From: Streptomyces plumbidurans
GTDB taxonomy: Bacteria; Actinomycetota; Actinomycetes; Streptomycetales; Streptomycetaceae
DNA: 64,000 nucleotides
Assembly: GCF_019857225.1 (NCBI RefSeq)
Contig: NZ_JAFJSY010000010.1
Coordinates: forward strand, 124,001 to 188,000
Direction: 5' to 3'
Made by a program: the position numbers and the translations under genes
The notes under the pieces: generated by a model
What the model was told of the DNA's origin: nothing
Databases searched by the model: none
What the model saw: the letters and a program-made list of their open reading frames with translations, nothing else
Shown: piece by piece, positions 38,367-47,657 of the stretch
Position numbering within the stretch: position 1 is the stretch's first letter
Layout: the number at the start of each line of letters is the position of its first letter

Positions 38367-38463
38367 ACTGCTGCGCCGGGGCCTGTGGATAACTCCGGGG
38401 CTGTCGGTGCGGACCCCTATCGTGGAGGCAGTGGTCGAGGGACGACGTACGGGGGGCACGACG

Positions 38464-40473
38464 ATGGGTGGGACGGGCGGTATCAGCGAGATGCCAGGGG
38501 CGACAGACAGCGAGGCGTTGGCCACGCTGCACCGGGTCTTCGGCTACGAGACCTTCCGCGGCGAGCAGGAAGCGGTCATCGACCATGTGGTGGCCGGCGG
38601 CGACGCCGTGGTGCTCATGCCGACCGGCGGCGGAAAGTCGCTGTGCTACCAGATCCCGGCCCTGGTCAGACCCGGTACGGGCATCGTGGTCTCCCCGCTC
38701 ATCGCGCTGATGCAGGACCAGGTGGACGCGCTGCGGGCGCTCGGCGTGCGGGCCGGGTTCATGAACTCCACGCAGGACTTCGACGAACGACGGGTGGTGG
38801 AGGCCGAGTTCCTCGCCGGTGAGCTGGATCTGCTGTATCTGGCGCCGGAGCGGCTCCGGCTCGACTCGACGCTCGATCTGCTCTCCCGCGGCAAGATCTC
38901 GCTCTTCGCGATCGACGAGGCGCACTGTGTCTCCCAGTGGGGCCACGACTTCCGGCCCGACTATCTCACCCTGTCCCTGCTCGGTGAGCGCTGGCCGGAC
39001 GTCCCCCGGGTCGCGCTCACGGCCACGGCCACGCATGCGACGCACCAGGAGATCACCCAGCGCCTGAACATGCCGGCGGCCCGGCACTTCGTGGCGAGCT
39101 TCGACCGCCCCAACATCCAGTACCGCATCGTGCCCAAGGCCGACCCCAAGAAGCAGCTGCTGACCTTCCTGCGCGAGGAGCACCAGGGCGACGCGGGCAT
39201 CGTGTACTGCCTCTCGCGCAAGTCCGTCGAGGCGACGGCCGAGTTCCTCAGCCGCAACGGCATCGAGGCCGTGCCGTACCACGCGGGCCTGGACGCGGGC
39301 ACTCGCGCGGCGCACCAGTCCCGCTTCCTGCGCGAGGAGGGCCTGGTCGTGGTCGCGACCATCGCCTTCGGCATGGGCATCGACAAACCGGACGTGCGCT
39401 TCGTCGCCCACCTCGACCTGCCGAAGTCGGTCGAGGGCTACTACCAGGAGACGGGCCGCGCGGGGCGCGACGGACTGCCCTCCACGGCATGGATGGCCTA
39501 CGGCCTCAACGACGTCATACAGCAGCGCAAGCTGATCCAGACCGGCGAGGGGGACGAGGCGTTCCGGCGCCGGGCCGCCGCCCACCTGGACTCGATGCTG
39601 GCACTCTGCGAGACGGTCCAGTGCCGCCGCGCCCAGCTTCTCGCCTACTTCGGCCAGGACCCCGATCCCACCGGCTGCGGCAACTGCGACACCTGCCTGA
39701 CCACACCGGAGACCTGGGACGGCACGGTCGCCGCACAGAAGGTGCTGTCGACGGTGGTGCGGCTGCAGCGGGAGCGGGGACAGAAGTTCGGCGCGGTGCA
39801 GATCGTCGACATCCTGCTGGGGCGGCGCACGGCCAAGGTGATCCAGTTCGATCACGACCAGCTGTCCGTGTTCGGTATCGGCGAGGAGCTCACCGAGGGC
39901 GAATGGCGGGGCACCGTACGGCAGTTGCTGGCCCAGGGGCTGCTCGCGGTCGAGGGGGAGTACGGCACGCTGGTGCTGACCGAGGCGAGCGGATCGGTGC
40001 TGCGGCGCGAGCGGGAGGTGCCGCTGCGCAAGGAACCGAAGAAACCGGCGACCTCGCGCTCGTCCTCCTCGGGCAAGGGAGACCGCAAGGCCAAGGCCGC
40101 CGTGGCCGAGCTGCCCGAGTCGCTGCAGCCCGCCTTCGAGGCCCTGCGCGCCTGGCGCGCGGAACAGGCCCGCGAACAGGGCGTCCCGGCCTACGTCATC
40201 TTCCACGACGCCACACTCCGCGAAATCGCCACCATCTGGCCGAGGTCGGTGCGCGAACTCGGGGGGATCGCCGGGGTGGGGGAGAAGAAGCTGGCGACGT
40301 ACGGGGAGGGGGTGCTGGCGGTGCTGGCTGAGCTGGGCGGGCCGAATGAAACGGTTTCCGGGGCGGCCCCGGAGGCGGTCACAGCGGCTGAGCCCGCTGC
40401 GGATGCGGCGGCGGGCGGCGACGACCACTGGCCCGAGATGGACGGGGAGCCGGAGCCGGAGGACTGGATATAG
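38464..40473 (+). CDS. recQ: RecQ family ATP-dependent DNA helicase
   Basis: A 669-residue 3'-5' helicase for recombination and fork repair. Order of parts: Walker A PTGGGKS (53-59), DEAH (151-154), the second RecA domain with ETGRAGRDG, the zinc motif ([11 protein letters not shown] through GCGNCDTC), the winged helix, a Lys/Ser-rich linker and a C-terminal HRDC domain. The ATG at 38464 follows GGGGGG. GTG at 38431 or further upstream codons would add residues outside the family. It is transcribed apart from nuo, which has its own terminator. Confidence 0.93.
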   Translation: MGGTGGISEMPGATDSEALATLHRVFGYETFRGEQEAVIDHVVAGGDAVVLMPTGGGKSLCYQIPALVRPGTGIVVSPLIALMQDQVDALRALGVRAGFMNSTQDFDERRVVEAEFLAGELDLLYLAPERLRLDSTLDLLSRGKISLFAIDEAHCVSQWGHDFRPDYLTLSLLGERWPDVPRVALTATATHATHQEITQRLNMPAARHFVASFDRPNIQYRIVPKADPKKQLLTFLREEHQGDAGIVYCLSRKSVEATAEFLSRNGIEAVPYHAGLDAGTRAAHQSRFLREEGLVVVATIAFGMGIDKPDVRFVAHLDLPKSVEGYYQETGRAGRDGLPSTAWMAYGLNDVIQQRKLIQTGEGDEAFRRRAAAHLDSMLALCETVQCRRAQLLAYFGQDPDPTGCGNCDTCLTTPETWDGTVAAQKVLSTVVRLQRERGQKFGAVQIVDILLGRRTAKVIQFDHDQLSVFGIGEELTEGEWRGTVRQLLAQGLLAVEGEYGTLVLTEASGSVLRREREVPLRKEPKKPATSRSSSSGKGDRKAKAAVAELPESLQPAFEALRAWRAEQAREQGVPAYVIFHDATLREIATIWPRSVRELGGIAGVGEKKLATYGEGVLAVLAELGGPNETVSGAAPEAVTAAEPAADAAAGGDDHWPEMDGEPEPEDWI

Positions 40474-40482
40474 GGGCGGGCC

Positions 40483-40504
40483 CGGTCCCGCTCGCAGCGG
40501 ACCG
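40483..40504. terminator. hairpin between convergent recQ and flavoprotein genes
   Basis: CGGTC (40483-40487) pairs with GACCG (40500-40504) and CGCT (40489-40492) with AGCG (40496-40499), with one bulged C and a 3-nt loop. It lies 10 bases after the recQ stop and can serve both strands. Confidence 0.6.
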
Positions 40505-40578
40505 CGTCACAAGGCCTGGCCCGCAGCGGAGGTTGCCGTCATGGTCCCGCTCAGCCCCGGCCCCAGCGGCGAGCGCCC

Positions 40579-43392
40579 TCACAGCGCCCGGGTCGCGTAC
40601 GCCCTGACGTCTGCGTCCGGGTCCGTGGTGGCTGTGGCCAGGGCGGCTCGGGTGGCGGCGGTGGTGGTGTGGTGGGTGAGGGCGAGTACGGCTGCCTTGC
40701 GTACGTCGGCGTTCGGGTCGGCGGCGGCCTTAGCCAGGGCGGGGACGGCGATGTGGGGGTCGGCGGTGGACAGTGCGGTCGCGGCGCCCGATCTCACCTG
40801 CCAGGCGGGGTCGGACAGGGCGGTCACGGCGCGTGTGGCGAGCGGTGCCGGGCAGCCGGTGGTGCCCAGGGATTCGTAGGCGGCGCCCCGGACCAGGGCG
40901 TCGGGGTCGCGGGTGAGGTCGGCCAGGGCGGTGAGCACGGCATCGGGGTCGCCCGGAGCGGCCGCGGCGCGGCCCGCCCACACCGTCGCCAGGGCCTTGG
41001 CGACGGTGACGCGGACCTCGCGGGAGGGATCGGTGGTGGCGGCCCGGGCCAGTTCCGGGGCGGCGTCCACGGAGACGAGCGCGCGGACGGCCTCGATGCG
41101 GACGGGGATGTCGGTGTCCGTCAGCGCTCCGGTGAACAGCGCTGCGTCACCCAGGCGCAGAGCACGCAGCACGTCGAGCGAGGCGGCGCGGACCACGGGG
41201 TCGGGTTCGGCGAGCGCGGCGGCGAGGCCGTCGCGCAGGGCGGGTTCGGCGGGCAGCGTCTCGACGAGTTCGCGCAGGGACGCGGCGGCCGCGGCCCTCA
41301 CCTCGGCGGCGCTGTCGCGGAGGGCCTCGGCGAGGGCGGGGCCCGTGCCCGGCGGCACCGTCTCGGTGAGGACGGCGACGGCCTCACGGCGGACGGCGGG
41401 TGCGGGGTCGGCCAAGTACGGCCGTAGGGCGGCGAGTTCGGGTTCCTCCTCGGCGAGGGCGACGAGCTCCAGAAGACGGGCCGAGGCCTGGCCGGGGTCC
41501 GGGAACGAGGGCTCGGCGCTCGCGGCACCGGTCGCGACAGGCGTCACGACGGGCGTCACGACAGTCGTCGCGACGGGCGCCCCGGACGCCACCGGGGCCA
41601 CGTCGCGCGAGCCGGCCGTGGCGACGTCCTCGGCGTGGACCTCGCCGAGGTGACGGGAAGGACCGCCGACAGGAGTGAACTCGTCGACGGGGACGAGGTA
41701 CGGGGCCACGGGACGAGCCGTGAACTCCATCGAACCGGAGGGGGACTTGTGCAGATCGAGGTGGTGGAACCAGGACGTGTCGTCGCGATGGGGGTGGTCG
41801 AGACGGTCGTGGTAGAGGCCCCAGCGGGACTCCGTGCGGGCCAGGGAGGCACGCGCGGCCATCTCCGCGCAGTCCCGGATGAAGGAGACCTCGGCGCAGC
41901 GCATCAGCTCGTGCGGGGTGCGCGCGCCCATCGCCGCGATGTCGTCGTGCATCCGCTCGAAGGCCTCCAGGGCCAGGGACAGCCGGGCGCCCGACTTCGG
42001 CGGGGCCACGTAGTCGTTCACGAAGCGGCGCAGCTTGTACTCGACCTGGGTCTGCGGCGGGCCGTCCGGGTTGCGCAGCGGGCGGTAGATCAGCTCGTGC
42101 GCCGCGCGCAGCTGCTCCTTCGGCAACTCGCCCTCGTAGGGCTGGTACTGGGTGGCGTCCGCCCCCGCCAGGTCGCCGAAGACGAATGCGCCGATCATGT
42201 AGTTGTGCGGCACGCACGCCAGGTCGCCGGCGGCGTACAGACCGGGGACGGTCGTGCGGGCGTGGTCGTCGACCCGGACGCCGGAGGCGGAGTGGCCGCC
42301 GCACAGGCCGATCTCGGAGATGTGCATCTCGACGTCGTGCGTGCGGTAGTCGTGGCCGCGGCCCGCGTGGAAGGTGCCGCGGGTGGGGCGTTCGGTCGAG
42401 TGGAGGATCGACTCCAGCGCGGAGACCGACTCCTCCGGCAGATGGCTCAGCTTCAGATAGACCGGTCCGCGGTCGCTCGCCACCTCCGCCGCGAACTCGG
42501 CCATCATCTGGCCCGACCAGTAGTCGGAGTCGACGAAGCGCTCGCCGTGCCGGTTGACCTGGTAGCCGCCGAAGGGGTTGGCGACGTAGGCGCAGGCGGG
42601 GCCGTTGTAGTCCTTGATCAGCGGGTTGATCTGGAAGCACTCGATGCCGGTCAGCTCGGCGCCCGCGTGGTAGGCCATCGCGTAGCCGTCGCCCGCGTTG
42701 GTGGGGTTCTCGTACGTGCCGTACAGGTAGCCGGACGCGGGCAGGCCGAGGCGGCCGCAGGCGCCGGTCGCGAGGATCACGGCGCCGGCGCGGACGGTGA
42801 CGAACGCGCCGGTGCGCGTGTTGAAGCCCACCGCTCCCACCGCCCGCCCCCCGGCGGTCAGCACCCGTACGGGCATCACGCGGTTCTCGATGCGGATCCG
42901 CTCGCGCATCTCGCGCCGCCGCAGCTGCCGGTACAGCACCTTCTTGACGTCCTTGCCCTCCGGCATCGGCAGCACATAGGAGCCGGAGCGGTGCACCTGG
43001 CGGACCGCGTAGTCGCCGTGCTCGTCCTTCTCGAACTTCACGCCGTACGACTCCAGGCGCTGCACCATGGCGAAGCCGCGGGTGGCGGTCTGGCGGACGG
43101 TGGACTGGTCGACGATGCCGTCGTTGGCGCGGGTGATCTCGGCGACGTAGTCGTCGGGCTCGGCGCGGCCGGGGATCACCGCGTTGTTGACGCCGTCCAT
43201 GCCCATGGCGAGCGCGCCGGAGTGCCGGACATGGGCCTTCTCCAGAAGGAGCACGTTCGCGCCGTGCTCGGCGGCGGTCAGTGCGGCCATGGTGCCGGCG
43301 GTGCCGCCGCCGACGACGAGGACGTCGCAGCGGATCTCCTCGGCGTCGGTGAGCGCGGGGATCTGCAGGGGGGTGTTCACGGGGGTGGTCAC
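40579..43392 (-). CDS. AprA-like flavoprotein (fumarate reductase/adenylylsulfate reductase superfamily) fused to HEAT repeats
   Basis: A 937-residue protein. Residues 1-600 are a flavoprotein of the fumarate reductase/succinate dehydrogenase superfamily: FAD fold VLVVGGGTAGTMAALTAA (GGGTAG 28-33), then EKAHVRHSGALAMGMDGVNN. The last resembles the K-x-x-x-x-R-S-G-A segment of adenylylsulfate reductase alpha (AprA) more than fumarate reductase. A Val/Thr/Ala/Pro linker (about 600-637) leads to nine HEAT-like repeats (638-937), each with a DPxxxVRxxAxxxL core. The HEAT fusion is not found in classical AprA. GTG 43392 has AAGGG upstream. It ends an operon with an SsuABC-like importer and a ferredoxin that could serve as the AprB-like partner. 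The substrate is unknown; an oxidised sulfur compound is the best guess. Confidence 0.8.
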   Translation of the reverse strand: MTTPVNTPLQIPALTDAEEIRCDVLVVGGGTAGTMAALTAAEHGANVLLLEKAHVRHSGALAMGMDGVNNAVIPGRAEPDDYVAEITRANDGIVDQSTVRQTATRGFAMVQRLESYGVKFEKDEHGDYAVRQVHRSGSYVLPMPEGKDVKKVLYRQLRRREMRERIRIENRVMPVRVLTAGGRAVGAVGFNTRTGAFVTVRAGAVILATGACGRLGLPASGYLYGTYENPTNAGDGYAMAYHAGAELTGIECFQINPLIKDYNGPACAYVANPFGGYQVNRHGERFVDSDYWSGQMMAEFAAEVASDRGPVYLKLSHLPEESVSALESILHSTERPTRGTFHAGRGHDYRTHDVEMHISEIGLCGGHSASGVRVDDHARTTVPGLYAAGDLACVPHNYMIGAFVFGDLAGADATQYQPYEGELPKEQLRAAHELIYRPLRNPDGPPQTQVEYKLRRFVNDYVAPPKSGARLSLALEAFERMHDDIAAMGARTPHELMRCAEVSFIRDCAEMAARASLARTESRWGLYHDRLDHPHRDDTSWFHHLDLHKSPSGSMEFTARPVAPYLVPVDEFTPVGGPSRHLGEVHAEDVATAGSRDVAPVASGAPVATTVVTPVVTPVATGAASAEPSFPDPGQASARLLELVALAEEEPELAALRPYLADPAPAVRREAVAVLTETVPPGTGPALAEALRDSAAEVRAAAAASLRELVETLPAEPALRDGLAAALAEPDPVVRAASLDVLRALRLGDAALFTGALTDTDIPVRIEAVRALVSVDAAPELARAATTDPSREVRVTVAKALATVWAGRAAAAPGDPDAVLTALADLTRDPDALVRGAAYESLGTTGCPAPLATRAVTALSDPAWQVRSGAATALSTADPHIAVPALAKAAADPNADVRKAAVLALTHHTTTAATRAALATATTDPDADVRAYATRAL

Positions 43393-43421
43393 CGGGGTGC
43401 CCTTCGGTTCCGGGGTGCCTT

Positions 43422-44189
43422 TCAGGTACCGAGCGAGGAGAGGACGTCGCGCCGCAGCGCCACGCGCGCGGGATCGTCGTGCGCCGTGCGGTCGCGCGGG
43501 CGCGGCACGTCGCGTACGGCGGTCAGCCGGCCGTTGCCGAGGAGCGCCACGCGGTCGCCGAGGAAGAGGGCCTCGTCGACGTCGTGGGTGACGAAGACGA
43601 CGGTCGCGCCGGTGCCGTGCAGGACCTCCACCAGCAGGTCCTGCATGCCGGCGCGGGTCTGGGCGTCGAGGGCGCCGAAGGGTTCGTCCATGAGGACGGC
43701 GCGGGGAGCGCTGGCCAGCGCCCTGGCCAGCTGGGCGCGCTGGCGCTGTCCGCCGGAGACGCGGTGCGGCAACTGCCGTGCGTGGTCGGCGAGTCCGACC
43801 CGGTCGAGCCAGGACTCGGCCTGGGCGCGACGTTCGGCACGCGGCAACCCCCGGATGGCGAGCGGCAGTTCGACGTTGGCGCGCAGGGTGCGCCACGGCA
43901 GGAGGGCGTCCTCCTGGAAGATCAGGGCGCGGTCGGCCGAGGGGCCCGTCAGCGGGCTGCCGTCCTGGCCTGCCCGGCCGCCGAGGGGCGACAGCAGTCC
44001 GGCGAGCGTGCGCAGCAGGGTCGACTTGCCGCATCCGGAGGGGCCGACGACGGTGAGGATCTCGCCGGGGGCCACGTCCAGGTCCACCGCGTCGAGCACC
44101 GGCGCGCCGGGCCTGCCGAGGACGGCGCCGTGCAGCGAGAGTCCCGCCCCGGTGCGGGAGACCGGGCGGACGTCAGACGAGCTGGTCAT
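43422..44189 (-). CDS. ABC transporter ATP-binding protein (SsuB/TauB/NrtD-like)
   Basis: A 255-residue importer ATPase. Walker A GPSGCGKST (49-57), Q-loop FQEDALLPW, signature VSGGQRQR, Walker B VLMDEPFGALD and the switch His in FVTHDVDEAL are intact. The EDALLPW stretch after the Q-loop is typical of sulfonate, taurine and nitrate importers. It overlaps the permease gene by 17 bp and lies 29 bp before the flavoprotein gene. Confidence 0.9.
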   Translation of the reverse strand: MTSSSDVRPVSRTGAGLSLHGAVLGRPGAPVLDAVDLDVAPGEILTVVGPSGCGKSTLLRTLAGLLSPLGGRAGQDGSPLTGPSADRALIFQEDALLPWRTLRANVELPLAIRGLPRAERRAQAESWLDRVGLADHARQLPHRVSGGQRQRAQLARALASAPRAVLMDEPFGALDAQTRAGMQDLLVEVLHGTGATVVFVTHDVDEALFLGDRVALLGNGRLTAVRDVPRPRDRTAHDDPARVALRRDVLSSLGT

Positions 44190-45051
44190 GGGGCGCGTCC
44201 TCCTTGGTCGTGGGCTTCGCCGGCACTGCGGCCCCCGTGTCGCGCACGCGCCGCACGGGCCGGGCGGCGGGGACGTACGAGGTGCGTGGCAGCCAGCGGG
44301 TCAGACGGCGGCCGAGGAGTTCCACCGCCGTGGAGGTGACCCAGCCGAGCACGCCGATGGTGACCATGCCGACCAGGACACCCGCGTAGTTGACGACGGT
44401 GTAGTCCTGCCAGGTGCGGTAGCCGACGCCGTACTGGCCGGAGATCATCTCGGCGGAGATGACGCAGATCCACGAGACGCCGATGCCGACCGACAGGCCG
44501 CCGAAGATGCCGGGCAGTGCGCCCGGCAGGACGACCGAGCCGAGGATGCGCCATCGGCCGCCGCCCATCGTGCGGACCGCCTCCTCCCACACCGGGGTCA
44601 GGGCGCGGACCGCGTGCCGGGTGGAGACCAGGACCGGGAAGAAGGCGGCGGTGAAGGTGATGAAGACGATGCCCTGTTCGTTGGAGGGGAACAGGAGGAT
44701 GGCGACCGGGACCAGGGCGATCGCGGGGATCGGGCGGACGACTTCCAGGACCGGGCCGAGCAGGTCCTCGGCGAGGCGGGAGCGCGCTACGAGAACGCCC
44801 GTCGCCACACCCAGTACGGCGGCGAGCAGAAAGCCGGTGAGGATGCGGGTCAGGCTGTCGGTGAGGTCTGTCCAGTAGTCGGGGCCCGACAGCCGGTCGG
44901 CGAAGGTGCGGGCCACGTCCGCGACCGTGGGGAACTGCGAGAAGCGCAGCCACAGGTCGACGTTCAGGCTGGTCAGCAGCTGCCACAGGCCGAGGGCGGC
45001 GGCCAGGGAGAGGGTCCTGAGCGCATACCGTGCAAGCGGCCGCCGGGTCAT
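44173..45051 (-). CDS. ABC transporter permease (SsuC/TauC-like)
   Basis: A 292-residue membrane subunit with six helices. The EAA loop that docks the ATPase reads EEAVRTMGGGRWRILGSVVLPGALPGI, typical of the aliphatic sulfonate/taurine/nitrate family. ATG 45051 overlaps the binding-protein stop (ATGA). The C-terminus beyond about residue 250 is a basic tail. Confidence 0.9.
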   Translation of the reverse strand: MTRRPLARYALRTLSLAAALGLWQLLTSLNVDLWLRFSQFPTVADVARTFADRLSGPDYWTDLTDSLTRILTGFLLAAVLGVATGVLVARSRLAEDLLGPVLEVVRPIPAIALVPVAILLFPSNEQGIVFITFTAAFFPVLVSTRHAVRALTPVWEEAVRTMGGGRWRILGSVVLPGALPGIFGGLSVGIGVSWICVISAEMISGQYGVGYRTWQDYTVVNYAGVLVGMVTIGVLGWVTSTAVELLGRRLTRWLPRTSYVPAARPVRRVRDTGAAVPAKPTTKEDAPHDQLV

Positions 45052-46394
45052 GACGCCCTCCCCAGTGCGTCGGCGTACGTGATGACGCGGGCACCGCCGT
45101 GCGCGGTGACGTACGCCTTCGCGGTCTCCGGTGTGACGAAGGGCAGCAGCAGCCGGTCGCCGTCGGCCACCCAGACGGCCTTGTCGGCGAACCAGAGGGT
45201 GCCGGTGGTGGCGTCGGGGACATAGGCGGCGCGGATGCCGTTCTTGTGCCCGGCGACGTAAGCCAGCAGCTCGGTGGCCGACTTGAACTGGATCGTCTTC
45301 TGGGCGCCCTTGGGCCACACCTCGCCGGCGGCCGCCGGCGGCGTGGAGGCGAGATGTTTGGCGTAGTCGGCGCCGAGTGCCTTCTTGACGTACGTGTCGT
45401 CGACGAAGGAGTCCACGTCGATGTCACCGGTCAGCTTCTCGGCCTTCAGGACCGAGACGTCCTGCTTCAGCGCGGAGACGAGCTGCGGCTTGATCGCCGG
45501 GTCGAAGGTGGAGATGCCGTGGGCGCCGTTGTAGAGGTAGACGGCCTCGGCGGGGAGTTCGGTGGCCTTCGCGACCTTCTCGGCGGCGGCGACGGGGTGG
45601 GTGTCGAGATAGTCGGTGGCCTGCGCCTGGGCCTTGAGGAAGGCCTCCAGTACTGCGGGGCGTCGCTGTGCGAAGTCCTGGCGGGCGGTGACGCCGTGGA
45701 AGGTGGCCAGGTTCAGCCGGGCGCCGTCGTACAGGGCCTTCGCCCGGCCCTGGTAGGCGAGCAGGCCGGGCCAGGCGACGAACTGCGACAGGGCGTCCGC
45801 GCTGCCCGCCGACAGGGCCGAAGCGCCCACGGCAGGCTGCTGGTTGAGCTTCTCGATGCCCTTCTCGGGATCGATGCCGGCCCGCTGCAGGGCCCGTACG
45901 AGCGTGCCGTCGGCGGCGGAGCCGACGCTGGTGGAGACCTTCTTGCCCTTGAGGTCGGTGAGGGAGGACAGCTTGGAGGAGGGGGAGGTGACGACGGTGT
46001 TGAGACCGCCGCGGAGGTTGTAGCCGGTGACGGAGACCAGCCGGGTGGGCTTGCTCAGCTGCTTGCCCCGGGCCGCGTTGAGGAGCAGCGGGAAGTCGCC
46101 CATCGAACCGATGTCGATCTTCCCGGCGGTCATCTGGGCGGTGATGGGGGCGCCCGTGGCGTAGTCCTGCCAGTCGACCTTGTAGATGTGGCCGTCGTGG
46201 AGGGCGTCGAGGTTCTTCTCGAAGTAGCCGAGGGAGCGCAGAAGAGTGCCCGCGGTGACCGTGTTGATGGTCTTGGACTGATAGCCGACGGTGATGGTGA
46301 CCGTCTTGCCGTCGCCCGCCTCGGCGCTGCCGCCGCAGGCGGACAGCGGCAGCAGAAGAAGGGCGGCGGATGCGGCGATTGCCTTGCGTTTCAT
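45048..46394 (-). CDS. ABC substrate-binding lipoprotein with C-terminal NosL-like domain
   Basis: A 448-residue lipoprotein (lipobox LPLSAC, Cys20). Residues 32-350 form an SsuA/TauA-type binding protein (ITVGYQSKTINTVTAGTLL, then MTAGKIDIGSMGDFPLLLN). The last 89 residues (360-448) look like NosL: IQFKSATELLAYV, AAYVPDATTGTLWFADKAVWV, LLPFVTPETAKAYVTAHGG and VITYADAL follow the order of NosL strands and helices. The CxxCGM copper motif of NosL is absent. The fusion is unusual and links the importer to a domain known from the assembly of copper enzymes. The start has GAGAGG upstream. Confidence 0.85.
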   Translation of the reverse strand: MKRKAIAASAALLLLPLSACGGSAEAGDGKTVTITVGYQSKTINTVTAGTLLRSLGYFEKNLDALHDGHIYKVDWQDYATGAPITAQMTAGKIDIGSMGDFPLLLNAARGKQLSKPTRLVSVTGYNLRGGLNTVVTSPSSKLSSLTDLKGKKVSTSVGSAADGTLVRALQRAGIDPEKGIEKLNQQPAVGASALSAGSADALSQFVAWPGLLAYQGRAKALYDGARLNLATFHGVTARQDFAQRRPAVLEAFLKAQAQATDYLDTHPVAAAEKVAKATELPAEAVYLYNGAHGISTFDPAIKPQLVSALKQDVSVLKAEKLTGDIDVDSFVDDTYVKKALGADYAKHLASTPPAAAGEVWPKGAQKTIQFKSATELLAYVAGHKNGIRAAYVPDATTGTLWFADKAVWVADGDRLLLPFVTPETAKAYVTAHGGARVITYADALGRAS

Positions 46395-46410
46395 GGGAGT
46401 TCGGGACCTC

Positions 46411-46638
46411 TCACCGGAGCAGGTAGGGCATGTTGACCGTCACGGCTCCGGTGGGACAGCGGGCCGCGCACGGACCGCAGTACCAGCACTCGTCGACGTG
46501 CATGTAGGCCTTGCCGCTGCTGTCGTCGATGGCGAGGGAGTCCAGCGGGCACATGTCCACGCAGAGCGTGCAGCCGTCGATGCACTTCGACTCGTCGATG
46601 GTCACGGGCACGTCGGCCCGCTGGGGCGCCAAAGGCAT
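46411..46638 (-). CDS. 2x[4Fe-4S] ferredoxin, AprB-like
   Basis: A 75-residue bacterial-type ferredoxin with two complete cluster motifs: CIDGCTLCVDMCP and CWYCGPCAARCP. The short form and its place in an operon with an AprA-like flavoprotein suggest it passes electrons to that enzyme, as AprB does for AprA, though AprB carries a longer tail. ATG at 46638; 16 bp separate it from the binding-protein gene. Confidence 0.88.
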   Translation of the reverse strand: MPLAPQRADVPVTIDESKCIDGCTLCVDMCPLDSLAIDDSSGKAYMHVDECWYCGPCAARCPTGAVTVNMPYLLR

Positions 46639-46693
46639 GGCTGTCTCCAGGGAGGTCGGACTCGGTGGGTCGACTCGGGGGAAAGGGGTGGTG

Positions 46694-47482
46694 TCAGGCG
46701 GAGCGGTGCAGGAGGCCGCTCATCGTGATGCGGTCGCCGCGGAAGCGGATGAACTCCAGGTCGACGGGGCGGCCGTCGGCGAGATGGGTGAGGCGTTCCA
46801 GCATGAGGACGGCCGCGCCGTGCGGGGCTTCGAGCACGGCGGCGGAGTGGGTGTCCGCGTTGACCGCCTCCAGCGTGATCGCGGCGTGGCCCAGGCGCTG
46901 CCCGGTGATCGTCTCCAGGAGGCGGAAGACGTCGGTGTTCTCCAGGTCGGCGCCGAGCAGGGCGGTGCCGATGTCGAGCGGGATGTAGGTGAGGTCGAGG
47001 GAGAGGGGGAGGCCGCTCAGGCGGCGCAGGCGTTCGATGTAGAGGACGTCCGTGCCGGGCTTCACCTGCAGCCGCTCGGCGACCGGGGCGGGTGCCGGGG
47101 CGGGACCCACGGTGCGGACCTCGTTGGTGACCCGGCCGTGCTCGCGCAGGGTCTCGGCGAGGCCCATCAGACGGTCGAGGCCGTGCGGGTACTTCTGGGC
47201 GACGACCACCGTGCCGACGCCGGGCAGGCGGTCCACGAGGCCTTCGGCCCGGAGCAGGTCAAGGGCCTGACGGACGGTGTTGCGGGTCGCGCGGTAGTCC
47301 GTGGCGAGAGTCGTCTCGTGGGGGAGCGTGCCGTCCGGGAAGCCTCCGGCCAGGAGCTGGTGGCGGAGCAGATCGGCGAGCTGCCGGGCCTGGTCGGCGC
47401 GCAGCCGGCGCCGCGCGCGGTGGGCGGCGACGGTGGTCGCGCCCTGGCCGGCGTGGTCCCGGAGGCGGTCGCTGGATGGCAT
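46694..47482 (-). CDS. GntR family regulator, HutC subfamily
   Basis: A 262-residue repressor-type protein. The N-terminal winged helix reads ADLLRHQLLAGGFPDG, then TLATDYRATRNTVRQALDLLRAEGLV with the recognition helix. The C-terminal UTRA ligand domain contains VLYIERLRRLSGLPLSLDLTYIP and VLMLERLTHLADGRPVDLE. The start may be ATG 47482 or ATG 47494; neither has a strong ribosome site. It is the first gene of the importer/flavoprotein operon and probably controls it in response to the imported compound. Candidate operators lie just upstream. Confidence 0.88.
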   Translation of the reverse strand: MPSSDRLRDHAGQGATTVAAHRARRRLRADQARQLADLLRHQLLAGGFPDGTLPHETTLATDYRATRNTVRQALDLLRAEGLVDRLPGVGTVVVAQKYPHGLDRLMGLAETLREHGRVTNEVRTVGPAPAPAPVAERLQVKPGTDVLYIERLRRLSGLPLSLDLTYIPLDIGTALLGADLENTDVFRLLETITGQRLGHAAITLEAVNADTHSAAVLEAPHGAAVLMLERLTHLADGRPVDLEFIRFRGDRITMSGLLHRSA

Positions 47483-47528
47483 GTTTTGAACCATACCGAG
47501 TTGGTAGGGAAGGGAGTGTTGCAGCGGT

Positions 47529-47626
47529 GTTGCGCCACTTGCCGTGGCGTCAGACACGGCGTTGACCTGGGGAAACAGTGGTGCGGATGTAAGATCTGCC
47601 ACAACGTCCGTGGCGCAACGTCCGTG
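47529..47626. promoter_or_regulatory. inverted and direct repeats upstream of the GntR gene
   Basis: GTTGCGCCAC (47529-47538) and its exact reverse complement GTGGCGCAAC (47610-47619) lie 81 bp apart. The second overlaps two copies of CAACGTCCGTG (47602-47612 and 47616-47626). A smaller palindrome TACC-N5-GGTA lies at 47495-47507. These are good candidates for autoregulatory operators of the HutC-type regulator. A CGCCAC-N5-GTGGCG palindrome also lies within the first copy's neighbourhood. Confidence 0.45.
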
Positions 47627-47657
47627 TCGCAACCTCGGCGCCACGGCCGCCGGGTGC

